The notes: generated by a model not told the origin, from the letters alone. Numbered from the stretch's first letter, positions 1 through 12,665 are shown. The stretch: 64,000 nt of DNA from Glebionis coronaria (GCA_025667525.1 CM046878.1:387003307-387067306), one strand, 5' to 3'. Made by a program: numbers and translations.

Positions 1-3000
1 ATGCATCACAAGACTTCACAAGGATTTGTGCATCTCGGTAAATAGTAGGCCAAAAGAAGCCGGCATCAAACCCCTTCTTAGCCGTGAGATTAGCATCGTG
101 GTGACCACCCGTGGGTCCCTCGTGGCAAGCTCTAAGGATATTAGAAGCTTCGGTGCCAAAAACACAACGTCGGATGATTTGATCCGCACAAGTTCGAAAC
201 AAGTAAGGGTCGTTCCAAAAATAGAACTTGACGTCACGAAAGAATTTTCGTTTTTCTTGAGTCGTCATACCCTTAACGATGAAGTTACCCGCATGGTAAT
301 TTGCAAAATCCGCAAACCATGGGGTAGAAGAATCAAGCTTAGAATTCACTACACCAAGTGTCTCGAGCGGAAATGTTTCGGTGATTTCCTTGGGCTCGTA
401 AACACTTTGGTGAGGATCTTCCAAACGAGAGAGATGATCGGCCGCTAGATTCTCGGCTCCTTTTTTGTCAACAATGGTGTGATCAAATTCTTGAAGGAGG
501 AGAATCCAACGAAGCAATCTCGGCTTAGCATCTTGCTTTGCCATGAGATACTTGATAGCCGAATGGTCCGTATACACTATGCATTTCGTCAAGACGAGAT
601 AAGGTCGAAATTTCTCAAATGCATACACCACGGCAAGGAACTCCTTTTCCGTTGTAGTGTATTTAAGTTGAGCCTCGGTCATCGTCTTGCTAGCATAGTG
701 AATAGGCAAGAAGTGCTTATCATGACGTTGCCCCAAAACGGCCCCAATAGCGTAATCACTTGCATCAGACATAAGCTCAAAGGGGAGGTTCCAATTGGGA
801 GCAACAAGAATGGGAGCTTCGGTAAGTTTCCTCTTAAGGATCTCAAAGGCTCGTACACAATCTTCGTCAAAGACAAAACGTGCCTCTTTTTCAAGAAGAT
901 GTGTAATGGGTCGAGAAATCTTCGAGAAATCCTTGATGAATCGTCGATAAAAGCCCGCGTGGCCTAGGAAACTCCTAACTCCCTTGACGGTTTTGGGATG
1001 AGGTAATTTGGCGATGACGTCTACCTTAGCTTGATCTACCTCAATCCCCGCTTTCGAGACCTTGTGCCCTAAGACGATTCCACTCTTAACCATAAAATGA
1101 CACTTTTCCCAATTGAGCACAAGGTTGGTTTCCTCACAACGTTTTAACATTCTCTCAAGGTTCGACAAACACGAAGTAAAGGAACCACCAAACACGGAAA
1201 AGTCATCCATGAAGACTTCCATCGTCTTCTCGATCATATCATGAAAAATAGCCATCATGCATCGTTGAAAAGTTCCCGGTGCATTGCATAGTCCGAATGG
1301 CATTCTACGATAGGCAAACGTTCCATATGGACACGTAAACGTAGTTTTTTCTTGATCACGAGGATCGATGGGAATTTGGAAGTAACCGGAAAAACCATCT
1401 AAAAAGCAATAGAAATCGTTTCCCGCAAGACGCTCCAACATTTGGTCCATGAAGGGCAAGGGAAAATGGTCTTTTCGAGTGGCTTCATTTAACTTACGAT
1501 AGTCAATGCACACTCTCCATCCGGTCACGATTCTAGTGGGAATCAACTCGTTGGCATCGTTTGGCACAACGGTCATCCCTCCCTTTTTAGGGACACAATG
1601 AATAGGACTCACCCAAGGGCTATCGGAAATAGGGTAAATCATTCCCGCGTCAAGGAGTTTAAGGACCTCCTTTTTGATGACGTCGTGAATTTTGGGGTTC
1701 ACCCTCCTTTGACTTTGGATTGTTGGCTTGAAATCTTCCTCCATTAATATTTTGTGTGTACAAAATTTGGGATCGATTCCCTTAATGTCGGATAACTTCC
1801 ACGCAATCGCCCCTTTGTGAGCCTTAAGAACATCGACAAGTGCGGTTTTTTCATCATTCGAAAGTTCCTTCGCAATAATAACCGGCAACTTGTCGTCCTC
1901 CTCCAAATAGACATACTCGAGGTGAGGAGGTAAATCTTTCAACTCGAGAATGGGTGGTTCCTCAAGTGAAGATTTGGGCTCGAGACTCATAACCTCCTCG
2001 GGTGGAGGAAATGGGAAATCGTTAAGAAAATCCTTGATAATCGAGAAGTCCTCATCGTTGTCGAGGTCTTCGTCACAAGTTCGTGGAACATTGCATTCTT
2101 CCAACGTAAAACCACCACCTTCAAAAGGAGTGAAGGTTGGTGTCGAGTTATCAAGAATTGGATCCAACATAGTGGGATTGCCACTAGTTTCTTCATCACC
2201 AAAACCTAGAACTTCTTGTGAAAATTCCTCGCAAACCACGTCAATCATATCAACGAGGTTTATGGTTGAATAAACATGAGAAATTTGAGAGTTTTGAGTT
2301 GCGTTTATAACAAGTTCCTCGTCGTTGAAACGTAAGGTGATCTTTCTAGCATGCACATCGATCAAAGCCATAGACGTATCTAAAAACGAACGACCTAAAA
2401 TAAGAGGAACTTGAGGATCCGTGGGAATGTCAACAACAATGAAGTCTACGGGATAGTAGAACTTCCCCACTTTCACAAAAACGTCTTCCGCCAAACCACA
2501 TGCGGGAATTGTGGAATGGTCGGCCAACTCGATAGACATTAGTGAAGGAGTAAGATTAGGAAGATTGAGCGACTTGAAGATTGCAAGAGGCATCAAGTTA
2601 ATGCTAGCACCAAGATCGGCCAAGGCGAAGCATTCTTCCATGTCTTGGATTGCACAAGGGATCAAAAATTTACCGGGATCACCGACTTTTTGAGGTATGC
2701 GATTAAGATAAACCGACGAACAACTAGACAATTGGTGCAATTTTTCCTTGTTGTTCAACATACTCTTAAAGTTAGCGGCAAATCGAGGCATCATGACCAA
2801 GGCATCGGCGAAACTCACTTTAAGGTGCAAATCACGAAACATTTTCATAAAAAGCTCAAATTGGTAATTGTCGCGCTCTTGACGTTTCTCCTTCCTAAGT
2901 CTCGATGGATAGGGAAAAGGTGGTGTGGGTTGAGGCATAGTAGGCATAGCCTTTGGAATCTCGGGTTCCAATGATGGTAATGGGTCAACCGTAGGTGTGG

Positions 3001-4753
3001 TATGAGCGGTACTTCGTGGGATTGGGACATGCTCCTTTTGGACCACCACCTCGGGTTCTTCCTCAATTGCTTCCTCCGTAGGAGCAATTGGTTGAGGAAT
3101 CGGCTCCTTAAGTGTCTTACCACTACGTGTGGTAATCACTTTCATCTCACCCTTAGGGTTGGATATTGTGTTACTAGGAAGACCACTTGACGACGGTTTA
3201 CACATTATTGCCTCAAACATAGACGAGATTTTATCTTCAAAATTAGATTGCCTCAATACGGCTTCGGTTTGCCTTTTCTCGGCCTTAAGCATCTCTTGTT
3301 TAATCTCATGTTGCCCTTGTTCCATTTTTTGTTGGTTTTGTTGCAACCTAGTGACATTTCCTTCCATCTTGTTGGTGTGGCTTTTAAGTTCATTAGCTAA
3401 CTCATTTTTCAACTCTTTCTTCAAGTCGTTTTTGAACTCGGATCTTAGGCTAATTATTTCTCTTTGAATGTTGTCAAACCTAGCATCATTACCACTAGCA
3501 TATTCAACAAACTCACTTGGAAGATCTTTCAATGTTTGCAAACTTTTGTTGTTATTTTGAAAATCATTTTTGTTTGAAACTTGATTATTAGCCCCTTGAT
3601 TCCCATAATTTTCCTTGTTATAATTGTTCTTAAAACCAACTTGATTGTTGCGATAGTTGTTAGCATTTTGATTTGATCCAAAACCCGGTGGAGTCATTTG
3701 ATTAGAGCGGGAAACTTGACCGTTTTGGTTGTAATTTCCCGTGGCCGCAAAGGCACTCGAAGTGTTACCACCGTTGGTAATGCACTCGGAGAAATCATGA
3801 CCTCCACCACAATACATGCAAGAAACCTCAACCGCTTTAACCGTAGCGGGAGCACTTGGTTCACCAACTTTAAACTCAATCAAAAGTCCTTTCAACTTAT
3901 CAAAAATCTTGTTTTCCAAGTTCGCCTCAATTTGGCAAGCATCGATGGTATTAGACAAAGAAGGTGAAGCCGAAGACGAAGCCTTACGAACACTAGACGT
4001 GCTACGAGGACTATACACCTTAGATCTATTTTCAATAATCACCAAAGCTTCCTCAACCGTTTTACACAAAAAATTACCACCCGCGGCGGCATTCAAATAA
4101 TCCCTTTCATGATCATTAAGTCCATTGTAAAACGTGTCAATTTGATGCAAATCGGAAAAACCGTGATGAGGACATTCATGTAACATTTCCTTGAACCTAT
4201 TACAAGCCGTTGAAAAACTTTCATTTAATTCTTGTGAAAACTTTGAAATCTCGTTTTTCAAGTGCGTAGTCTTAGAGGGCGGAAAAAATTGGTTCACAAA
4301 CTTAGACACGAGATCCTTCCACGTCAATATAGAATTGGGTGGCTCTTTCTCTAACCAAATTTTTGCAGGCCCCGCTAAGGAATACGGAAAAAGCATCATC
4401 TTAATCGAGTCGTTAGACACATCCTTAAACTTGCAAGTAGCGGTAAGACGATTGAATTGGCGGATATGGTTGTGTGGATTGTCCTTCTCATCACCACGGA
4501 ATTTGTTGTTTTGAATCATGGACAACAAACCCGTCTTAACCTCAAAATTCTCCGCAAGGATAGCGGGAATCACAATAGCCTCTCCATAACCCTCGGTGGG
4601 TGCTTGAAGTAACTCCATCATAGTTCGATTCGCCATGGTTGGTGCTTCTCTTACAATGGGTTCGTCAATAGGAGACTCCTCACTAGAATTGTTTGGAGTG
4701 ATGGATTTGTTTTTTCGTTTACGAGCACGTCTTGCTTGATTTCGAGTTAGCAT
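1..4753 (-). CDS. Athila-1 gag-pro-pol polyprotein, partial, open to the left edge
   Basis: The frame starts at ATG 4753 ([13 protein letters not shown]) and stays open for about 1584 codons to position 1. I checked the frame at gag, protease (2593), RT (1210) and integrase (121), and it is the same throughout. Approximate residues: capsid-like gag 85-180; CCHC-like knuckle [13 protein letters not shown] about 310-323; aspartic protease with [14 protein letters not shown] about 715; RT 950-1190 with [10 protein letters not shown]; RNase H 1320-1445 with a [10 protein letters not shown] motif; start of the integrase HHCC domain (HEGPTGGHH, then a Cys near the edge). The protein would form virus-like particles and copy and integrate the element. 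The N-terminus is basic. No stop or frameshift was found, unlike the neighbouring Athila-2. The integrase core and anything downstream are missing because of the window edge, not because of a visible break. Confidence 0.9.
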   Translation of the reverse strand, partial: MLTRNQARRARKRKNKSITPNNSSEESPIDEPIVREAPTMANRTMMELLQAPTEGYGEAIVIPAILAENFEVKTGLLSMIQNNKFRGDEKDNPHNHIRQFNRLTATCKFKDVSNDSIKMMLFPYSLAGPAKIWLEKEPPNSILTWKDLVSKFVNQFFPPSKTTHLKNEISKFSQELNESFSTACNRFKEMLHECPHHGFSDLHQIDTFYNGLNDHERDYLNAAAGGNFLCKTVEEALVIIENRSKVYSPRSTSSVRKASSSASPSLSNTIDACQIEANLENKIFDKLKGLLIEFKVGEPSAPATVKAVEVSCMYCGGGHDFSECITNGGNTSSAFAATGNYNQNGQVSRSNQMTPPGFGSNQNANNYRNNQVGFKNNYNKENYGNQGANNQVSNKNDFQNNNKSLQTLKDLPSEFVEYASGNDARFDNIQREIISLRSEFKNDLKKELKNELANELKSHTNKMEGNVTRLQQNQQKMEQGQHEIKQEMLKAEKRQTEAVLRQSNFEDKISSMFEAIMCKPSSSGLPSNTISNPKGEMKVITTRSGKTLKEPIPQPIAPTEEAIEEEPEVVVQKEHVPIPRSTAHTTPTVDPLPSLEPEIPKAMPTMPQPTPPFPYPSRLRKEKRQERDNYQFELFMKMFRDLHLKVSFADALVMMPRFAANFKSMLNNKEKLHQLSSCSSVYLNRIPQKVGDPGKFLIPCAIQDMEECFALADLGASINLMPLAIFKSLNLPNLTPSLMSIELADHSTIPACGLAEDVFVKVGKFYYPVDFIVVDIPTDPQVPLILGRSFLDTSMALIDVHARKITLRFNDEELVINATQNSQISHVYSTINLVDMIDVVCEEFSQEVLGFGDEETSGNPTMLDPILDNSTPTFTPFEGGGFTLEECNVPRTCDEDLDNDEDFSIIKDFLNDFPFPPPEEVMSLEPKSSLEEPPILELKDLPPHLEYVYLEEDDKLPVIIAKELSNDEKTALVDVLKAHKGAIAWKLSDIKGIDPKFCTHKILMEEDFKPTIQSQRRVNPKIHDVIKKEVLKLLDAGMIYPISDSPWVSPIHCVPKKGGMTVVPNDANELIPTRIVTGWRVCIDYRKLNEATRKDHFPLPFMDQMLERLAGNDFYCFLDGFSGYFQIPIDPRDQEKTTFTCPYGTFAYRRMPFGLCNAPGTFQRCMMAIFHDMIEKTMEVFMDDFSVFGGSFTSCLSNLERMLKRCEETNLVLNWEKCHFMVKSGIVLGHKVSKAGIEVDQAKVDVIAKLPHPKTVKGVRSFLGHAGFYRRFIKDFSKISRPITHLLEKEARFVFDEDCVRAFEILKRKLTEAPILVAPNWNLPFELMSDASDYAIGAVLGQRHDKHFLPIHYASKTMTEAQLKYTTTEKEFLAVVYAFEKFRPYLVLTKCIVYTDHSAIKYLMAKQDAKPRLLRWILLLQEFDHTIVDKKGAENLAADHLSRLEDPHQSVYEPKEITETFPLETLGVVNSKLDSSTPWFADFANYHAGNFIVKGMTTQEKRKFFRDVKFYFWNDPYLFRTCADQIIRRCVFGTEASNILRACHEGPTGGHHDANLTAKKGFDAGFFWPTIYRDAQILVKSCDA

Positions 4754-5481
4754 AAACGTCACGTACAACGAGGGGATGAGCAAATAAGATTCTTTTTGGT
4801 GTTTTGTATTTTTTCAATTTTTTTGTGGTTTTTGATTGTATTAACCTTTTTGGAACTTGGTGAAATGTATTAAGTAGACAAAAAGTCCACAAATCTCCTC
4901 ACTAATCAAATCTCTTGATTAACGAAGCCTCAAGGAATGAAAACGAACACGTGGAGTGAACGCCTTCGATGACTTTAGAACGATGGTGGAACACCAAATC
5001 GTTCAAGAGGGTTCAATCAAATTGAAACCAAGAAAATATATATGATACTTAGTAATACTTTGGGCGGCAAAACCCTCGATTCACTCTCACAATCAAATAC
5101 TCACAAGCAAGCGGGGAAACGAGGCGGCGCGAAGCACTTAAGAGCCTTTTTCCTTAGGATATATTTTATAATATCCGCCTTATACCCACCTTATAGTTTG
5201 TATTTTCAAGATTAAGCTTCACGAAAGTATTTATCTATTTTTGCCTTTTTCTTTGGTTTGAGATTCGAATACAATGATTGGGTAATGACCTCCCAAATCA
5301 AGGTTGTGATTGCTTACGTATTTGGAGTACTTGTGTATTTATTGTTCTACGTATACAATATAGTAATAATATTCACACAAAAACCGAAAAACGATAATAC
5401 GTATTAGTAGAGTGCTACTAATACAAATACTAATTATGGTTAGTATAAAAACAACAATGCCAATTCAAAACACAACACGCC
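4754..5481 (-). other. Athila-1 untranslated leader between primer site and gag
   Basis: This 0.73-kb stretch has no ORF of note. It contains a GC-rich block around 5108-5150 and a short hairpin at 5157-5176. Both are conserved in the Athila-2 leader although the surrounding sequence has drifted. It would be the genomic RNA leader, where packaging and dimerisation signals are expected; that role is inference. Confidence 0.7.
5157..5176 (-). other. Leader hairpin, stem GGATAT/ATATCC
   Basis: A 6-bp stem encloses an 8-nt A/T loop. In Athila-2 (12338-12357) the stem is GGGTAT/ATACCC with the same loop, so one base pair changed on both sides. See findings. Confidence 0.6.
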
Positions 5482-5499
5482 TCCCCGGCAGCGGCGCCA
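5482..5499 (-). other. Athila-1 primer binding site, tRNA-Asp type
   Basis: On the minus strand this reads TGGCGCCGCTGCCGGGGA, three bases inside the LTR end. It resembles the tRNA-Asp-complementary primer sites known for Athila elements. It fixes the orientation and the LTR/internal boundary. Confidence 0.8.
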
Positions 5500-8382
5500 A
5501 AATGATGTAGTGTTTTTGTATACCTTTAGGAAAAGGATGACAAAAGTGGCAAGTATTAAGTGTCGGTTTAGGAAAACCAAGCACTAATGACCAATTAGGT
5601 TCAAGTTCGTTCACGAGGAGGCTAGTGTGTTATGTGTGTAATGATTTGGATTAATTTGTGATTATATTTGAAAAAGAAGAATAGAAAGGGGATTAGAAGA
5701 GAGTGACGGTTATGAAGACGGATTTAACTAAGTATAAAAAGGCGTACACGTGAAGACGTAAAAACCACCAAAATTAAAATTAATTCCTAAAAATTCCTAA
5801 AAATCACCAAAAATCCTTAATAATATTCTAAGAGTTTACAAAAAATCAAAACTTGCAAAAACCTTTTAATTAATTAGATAATGACTTTTTAATGCTAATT
5901 AAAGCCCTAAAAATCAAAATTAATTATTAAAAAGCCCTAAACAAGATTTTCAAGTTTGTAAACCTCAAAAATGCTCTAATTAAGCTAAAAACTATTTTTC
6001 AAAATTTTAAAACCAATAAAAACTATTTTTAAATAATTAAAAACTCCTAAAATCAATTAAATCTTAAATTAATTATAAAAAATAATTAAAAGACCTAAAA
6101 AATATTTGGAAAGTTGCAAAAATCCTAATTAAGTATTTAGAACCTAGGAAAAATATAAAAACCTAGAAAATCAGACTTTTAATTTTTAATCATAAAATAA
6201 TATTAAAATAATATTAAAAATCCAAAAATTATAAAAAATTCTAAAAACTTGCAAACTAGCTTAATTTAACCTAAATAACTCAGAAATGAAAGTGAAATTA
6301 CCTAAATACCCCTATTGGGCCTAGAAAATGGGCCAAACCCAAAACAGTCCCTTATTGGGCTTAATTAAGGCCCAATAAGAAAAAGTACTCAAAATAAGCT
6401 CAAAAAGCACAGGTTGACTCAAAATCTGATTTTAAACAACTTTTTCCAAAGGCCCAAAAGCTGAAAATGTGAAATAAGCTAACTTATAATAAGCAGCTTA
6501 TTCTTAATGGGCTTTTTTGCCCATTAAGCTATAAGCTGATGCCATAAGCTAAAATTTAACACACAACCTTCTTTTGACCTAACAAAGACTTCTGTAAAAA
6601 GAAATTTCAAATAAGACCACTCAATAAGCCAGAAACAAGTCAACAACTTATTCACAAAACGACAAAATAGTCGTTTTTATGATCTAGACCACCTCAGAAG
6701 CTGATTCAAGTTGCAAAATGTTTCTTTTGACAAAACTAAGCTTATAAACCAAAGAACTTTCAAATAAGCACACTCAATAAGCTGGAAAATCAAATAAGCA
6801 CTTATCTTAAAAGTCAAACAAGTTGGTTTTCTAGTGAAAAGTCAAAGTCAAAGTCTGATAAGCTCCAGTTCACTTAAATGGGTCAAATAATGAAGATCTA
6901 TTACAAAAAATAAGTTGTTGCAAGTCAGAATAAGCTAGAATAGCTTATTAATAAGCTGATGATAAAATTGCACTAGCAGGGGCTAGTTTTGGATGTTGAG
7001 CAGTGGGAACTTTTCCCACTGCTTGACTATTTTGACTTGTTGTCTTTAGTGACTTTTTCTTGGATTCAGTTTTCACAAAGGCACCCAATTGATCTTTGGA
7101 TCAAAAGGAGTCAATAACAATCAAAATAACACAATCACAAACAGCCAATTGATACAGTTTAATCAATTAATCACCAGACATTGCACAGACATGAACAATA
7201 AGCAGTTTAGCATTCAAGAGCAGTTTTAGCACAATTCAGCCAGCCAAATTCAACCAAATGCACACACAAGCTATAATAAACTCCAATAAGCAAGTCTAAA
7301 CAGGTTTCATGTACTGGTTCAAAGAATTAAGCAAGATCCAAGCTATGAAAGTTACTGATGAACACTACACATGCAGATTTCTACTTTTGCTGATGTATTT
7401 GACACACAAGCCAATTTCAACACCTCAAATCTTTCAAACAGGTTATGTTAACTTTGTTTAAACCACTTTTATCCCTAAGCATGCATACACACTAAGTGTT
7501 CCCAAAATCCTAGGTCAAAACAAGCAGAAACAAGGCCTGTATAGCAGATTGATCAATTCAAGTGTTCAAACCCAAGAACTTGCAGCAAAACACTCTCAAA
7601 CAAAGGTATAACAGATACAAAGCATAAACAACACTTTACCTTAACACAAAATCAGATTACAAGCAATAACCAGTAGACCCAAACACCCCTTTAACTTTTT
7701 CAAATCAAGATTTTCAAAAGCAAAACAAGATTTCAGGCCAACCAAGCATCAATTAACACTATAACAAGTCTAATAAACAGATTCAAGCAAGAACAAGCCA
7801 CAAAATTCACAAGAACAACAGATTCAAACAAATATCACCAAAAATCACAATTTATGCAGATTTGGAGATTAAGTAAGCAAACCTCATGGATGTACATCCA
7901 CACCCACGAATTTTGAGCTTATGTGCTAGCAAGAACAAGCACAAGCTTCCACAAAAGCCTGCTAAGATTCAACAAGGGTTAAGCACAATAACATGAAAAA
8001 TCAGAAACTTGGAAAAATCTTGATTGATGCAAACTTGTTACCCCACACTTGATTATCCCCAAGTTATAAGCCTCACCACACCTTAACCAACTCAGTTAGG
8101 ATGCTATGATCAGCCCTATAGCCCAAGAATTCCAAGATTGGAACAAGACTTAGCAAAATATCAAGAAAATGAGGAAAATATGCAAACTTGTGCACACTCC
8201 TCTTTTGAAAACAGGTTTTTAACTTCAAAAGCAGTAAACTAAGAACAATAATAAGCAGAATAAAGATGGCACTTGGTCTTTCTTCAAAGCACTTAACTCA
8301 AATTCATTAAACTGAAAAGGATTTACAAGTGTTTGAACAAAGGAAAAACCAAAAGCAAACGTCTAATGAAGCACCCTAAGGC

Positions 8383-8392
8383 CTTTATATAG
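8383..8392 (-). promoter_or_regulatory. TATA box of the Athila-1 LTR
   Basis: Minus strand CTATATAAAG followed by GC-richer sequence. It lies about 1.35 kb from the U3 terminus, so transcription would start near 8350 and run left. This is a motif match only. Confidence 0.5.
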
Positions 8393-9713
8393 GCATACAA
8401 ATGACTAAGGAAAGCTGGAAAATACATAAACCCTAGTGGTTGAAGTTCCAAAATTGCCCTCTTGAATTTGAACTCATATGCTTCATGTGACATATTCTTG
8501 GACGTATGTGAAGAAGATAGCTGTTGAAATTTGATCCAAGGGCTCCAACAAAGCTTAAAAAGTAAGCTTGTATCTGGATGGTTGATTCTCTGGCAAGGTT
8601 TTGGCAGTTTCCCAAAAGTGTGTAGCAGGGCACCTTTCATGTGCACCCTTGGTTGATGAGGTGGCACATATTAAGGTTGGGTTGTGATTATAGGACCCTT
8701 AATCATTATTCTGGAAAGAATTAGCCTTTAATTTATAATGATTAAGGAATGCCTAATTGTGTTCTTGAGCTGATGAACACCTGGTTTGATTTGTTTTTGA
8801 GTTGGATTAAGTTTAAATAAGTGTTAATGGCGCCAAGATTAATTTAATCTTAATTCAGCTGAGTGGGATGGTGACATGGAGGAAAGGTGAGTTGCTATTG
8901 GTTGAAGAGAGATAGTGGGGCACGTGGCAAGAGCTGGTTGGTCTAGGTAACTCCTTTGTCTGGCCCATAATTACCCCCTTTCTTTCAGAAACTTGCCACT
9001 TTGTAAATATTTAGCCAAAAACTCGTTTCCTTTGTATTTGAAGTTTCAAACTTCACACTTTTGCCCCAAAAAGTTTCATAAAGTAAATTCAGGGGTATTT
9101 CTTGCCATTTTTGCATTCTTCAAGGGCTGGTTTGGCATTTTCTTCAATGATAATGGTCTTGACTTGTATGATTGTCATCTTGGAGGAATGAAATTGCCAA
9201 GTCTTGATAAATGAGGGACCATTTTTGCCAATTGTTGAAAGTTGAGGGTCCTTTTTGTAATTTTGGATTTTTCAAAGGACCAAACTTGTCATTTCTTGTA
9301 CTTTGAAGGACTTCATGATATATTTGTCTTTGTGGATGATTTTGGTTGACAATTTAGCTTTGTTGAGGGGCTAAACTTGCCAATTCTTCAAAGTTAAGGG
9401 CCCTTTTGGTAATTTTGACAGACTTTAGGGACCAAACTTGTAATTATGAGGATACAAGGGTATAAAGTGTCAATTCTTCATAATTGGAGGACCCTTCTTC
9501 ATAATTCTTCAAATCTTCAAGGGTTGATCTTGGGAAAGTCTTCACTAGGGCTTGGTTCATTGTGCGGCTTTGTTTCCCGTGTTCGTTTTTGCATGATTCT
9601 TGTGATCTTTTGTCATTATCTCAATATCCGTACCTAAAATACACAAGCAACAAACACAAGCATATATTTGGGTATTTTGATGATATTTAATGCATTTTAA
9701 GCCCTATTTGGAA

Positions 9714-9743
9714 GATGAGACTATGTATAAAAGCAGTCTCATC
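9714..9743. repeat. Terminal hairpin of the Athila-1 LTR
   Basis: GATGAGACT and AGTCTCATC form a 9-bp stem one base inside the LTR end. The structure is retained in the other two Athila LTR ends, with a compensatory change in Athila-2. Confidence 0.7.
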
Positions 9744-9744
9744 A

Positions 9745-11939
9745 ATAGACATGTTCGAGAAGTAAGAGCCGGAAGCGAAAGCGATTAACAAATGGAAAAT
9801 GGCATCAAATTAATGCTCGCACCAAGATCGGCCAAGGCGAGGCATTCTTTCATATCTTGTACATCACAAGGAATGAGAAACTTTCCAGGATCACCAACTT
9901 TTTCCGGTATGCAGTTACGATAAACCGAATAACAATTAGCAAGCTTTGAAAGCTTTTCCTTATCGTTCATCATACTTTTAAAAGTGGAAGCGAAACGAGG
10001 CATATATAACAATGCGTCGGCTAAACTTACATCAAAATGAACTTGTTGAAACATTTTTATAAAAATCTCGATTTGTTGTTTGTTACGTTCTTGCAATTTC
10101 TCTTTGTTTCGTCTCGAAGGGTAAGGTAAGGGTGGTGTGGGTTGGACATTAGGCAACGGCCTTGGAATCTCGGGTTCCATGATTGGTATTGGTTCAACCG
10201 TAGGTGTGGTATGAGCGGTACTTCGTGGGCTTGTAATATGCTCCTTTTCGGCCATCACCTCGGGCTCTTTCTCGATTTCATTCTCCATAGAAGTACTTGG
10301 ACGAGAGATTGGTTCTTTGAAAGTTTTACCACTACGTGTAGTAATAACCTTCATTTCTCCCCTCGGGTTTGCAATGGTATCACTAGGAAGGCCACCCGAG
10401 GAAGAGGGTTTACACATGATTGCTTCAAACATTTTTGCCATTCGGTCTTCAAATTTTGATTGCCTAGCATCCGCTTTTAACAATTCTTGCTTAATCTCAT
10501 GTTGTCCTTGTTCCATCTTTTGTTTATTTTGTTGAAGACGTTGAACGTTTCCTTCCATTTTATTAGCATGAGTCTTGAGTTCATTAGCAAGTTCGTTTTT
10601 AAGCTCGTTCTTCAACTCGGATCTTAAGTTAATCATCTCACGTTGCACATTATCAAATTTAGCATCGTTTGCCTTGCATAATACAAAAATTCTCCTTGAA
10701 GATTTTTGGTGTGATCATTTTGAAAAACTTGAGTAGTAGTTTAAAAATCACGGTTTTGGTTTTGATTTGCAATTTGTCCATTCCCATTTTGATAATTCCC
10801 TTTGTTATAGTTACGTGAATTGCCTTGATAACCACCATTTTGATTGTTGCTTCGCTAGGTATTAGCATTTTTATTTGGTGGAGCTTGATTTGGGCGGGAA
10901 CCTTGGCCGTTTTGGTTGTAAGTTCCCGTTGCTACGTAAGCACTCGAAGTGTTACCACCGGCGGTAATGCACTCGGAAAGATCATGGGCTCCACCACAAG
11001 ATAAACAACTCTTTTCAACCGCTTTAACCGATGCGGAATTCAAAGCATCTTGTGCTTTCCAATGAGTCATAAGATTTGCAAATCTATCGAAAAACCGATT
11101 TTCCTCATTAGCTTCATCATGTAAGGCATTAATGTGACGAGACGATGACGATGATGACGAACCCATATTGGAAACACTCGGTGTGTGACGAGGGTTGTAA
11201 ACCTTAGATCTATTCTCGATAATCTTTAAAGCTTCATCGGTCGTTTTGCACAAAAAATTACCACCCGCGACAGCATTCAAATAATCTCGTTCATGATCAT
11301 TAAGCCCATTATAAAAAGTATCAATTTGATGCAATTCTGAAAAATCATGGTGTGGACATTCATGTAACATTTCCTTAAATCGTTCCCATGTCATTGAAAA
11401 CTCTCATTATTACGTTGTACAATCCTTGAAATCTCATTTTTTAAATGTGTCGTTTTAGATGGTGGAAAAAATTGGTTCACAAACTTAGAAACGAGATCAC
11501 CCCATGTCAAAATCGAATTTGGCGGTTCTTTCTCGAGCCAAATTTTGGCGGGTCCATCTAACGAGTATGGAAACAACATCATCTTAATGGCGTCATGTGA
11601 AACATCCTTAAACTTGCTAGTTGCGGTGAGACGATTAAAATTCCTTATGTGATAATGCGGGTTGTCGTTTTCATGACCTCTAAACTTATTAGCTTGCAAC
11701 ATCGACATTAAACCCGTCTTAATCTCGAAATTCTCCGCAAGGATGGCGGGAATCACAATAGCTTCTCCAAAACCCTCGGTGGGTGCTTGAATCAACTCCA
11801 TCATACTACGATTAGCCATGACGACTATTGGTTCGACAACGGGTTCGACAATTGGAGTTTGTTCTTCAATCAAAGGACTTTGGTTTCCTTGACTTTGACG
11901 ACGTTTACGAGCTTGTTTTGCTTGATTAAGAGTTAGCAA
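9745..11939 (-). pseudogene. Athila-2 gag-protease pseudogene
   Basis: The start is ATG 11939 (MLTLNQAKQARKRR). Sequence similarity to Athila-1 gag continues through three shifts of reading frame, near 11393, 10857 and 10655. The pieces are 11939-11391, 11394-10855, 10868-10659 and 10648-9785. The capsid region ([17 protein letters not shown]), the knuckle CLSCGGAHDLSEC and the protease motif [14 protein letters not shown] are recognisable. The protease is cut by the Athila-1 insertion. The frameshifts mean it cannot make a full gag, in contrast to the open Athila-1 copy. Confidence 0.88.
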
Positions 11940-12665
11940 AAACTTGACGTAGAATGGGAGGTGATCAAAGAAGATTCTTTTTTGGTATTTTATGAATTTT
12001 CAATTTTTTTGTATCTTTGATTGTTTTTAATTTTTTCGGATTTTGTGTATATTTGTAGACAACAATCTACCAAATCTCTCCTCGAATCAAACTCTTGATT
12101 AAAGACCTCAAAAGAATGAAAACGATCACGTGGAGTGAACGCCTTCGAATGACTTTAGAACTTTGGTGAAAACCAAATTGTTCAAGAGGGTTTAATCACA
12201 AAGAAAACCAAGAAAATATATATGATACGTAATAATACTTTGGGCGGCAAAACCCTCGATTAGCCTTCAATCTCAAAATACTCAGAAGCAAGCGGGGAAA
12301 CGAGGCGGCGCGAAGCACTTAAGATCCTTTTTCCTTAGGGTATATTTTATAATACCCGCCTTATACCCACCTTATAGTTTATATTTTTCAAAATCGAGCT
12401 TCACGAAAGTATTTATCTATTTTGCCTTTTTCTTTTTGTTTGAGATTCGAATACAATAATTAGGAGATCAAATCCCAATTTAAGGTTGTGTTTGCACACT
12501 TTTGGAGATATTTTGAATTTGTTGTGATACTTAATACAATATACTAATAATAATTTCACAAGAAAAACAAAAAAACCGATAATACGAATTAGTAGAGTTC
12601 TACTAAGAAAAATACTATATATGGTTAATATTAAAAACAAAATGACAAATTAATCACGACACACC
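11940..12665 (-). other. Athila-2 untranslated leader
   Basis: This is the counterpart of 4754-5481, with the same GC-rich block (about 12290-12320) and the hairpin 12338-12357. No gene is seen. Confidence 0.65.
12338..12357 (-). other. Leader hairpin of Athila-2, stem GGGTAT/ATACCC
   Basis: Same position and loop as 5157-5176, with a compensated A-T to G-C pair. Confidence 0.6.

Larger units (their letters stand above)
1..9744 (-). mobile_element. Athila-1: Ty3/gypsy LTR retrotransposon, 5' part, cut by the window edge
   Basis: The element reads right to left: 5' LTR (5503-9744), tRNA-Asp-like primer site (5482-5499), leader, then one long gag-pro-pol frame running off the left edge in the integrase zinc-binding region. 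The protease motif DLGAS, RT motif VFMDD and Athila-style gag assign it to the Athila lineage. The right LTR end abuts protease-region sequence of a second Athila copy, so it is a nested insertion. Its 3' part, including the 3' LTR and any env-like ORF, lies outside the window. Confidence 0.92.
5503..9744 (-). repeat. Athila-1 5' LTR, about 4.24 kb
   Basis: In element orientation the LTR begins TGATGAGACT and ends CTACATCA, giving a short TGATG/CATCA terminal inverted repeat. The right end was placed by comparison with the LTRs ending at 20030 and starting at 61140. It is unusually long for Athila elements. It holds no convincing gene, and the small ORFs (for example 8323-8667) look accidental. 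It contains an A/T-rich U5-like part (5750-6300), many AATAAGC/GCTTATT words (6400-7000), a TATA box (8383-8392), degenerate repeats with the theme GGGACCAAACTTG (about 9110-9560) and a terminal hairpin (9714-9743). Confidence 0.85.

Noticed and set aside
26..4514. Plus-strand ORFs across the left 4.5 kb
   Set aside because: They are antisense to the continuous Athila-1 polyprotein, which carries recognisable protease, RT and RNase H motifs.
8323..9637. Small ORFs inside the Athila-1 LTR
   Set aside because: They are not conserved as ORFs in the other two Athila LTRs and have no recognisable domain.
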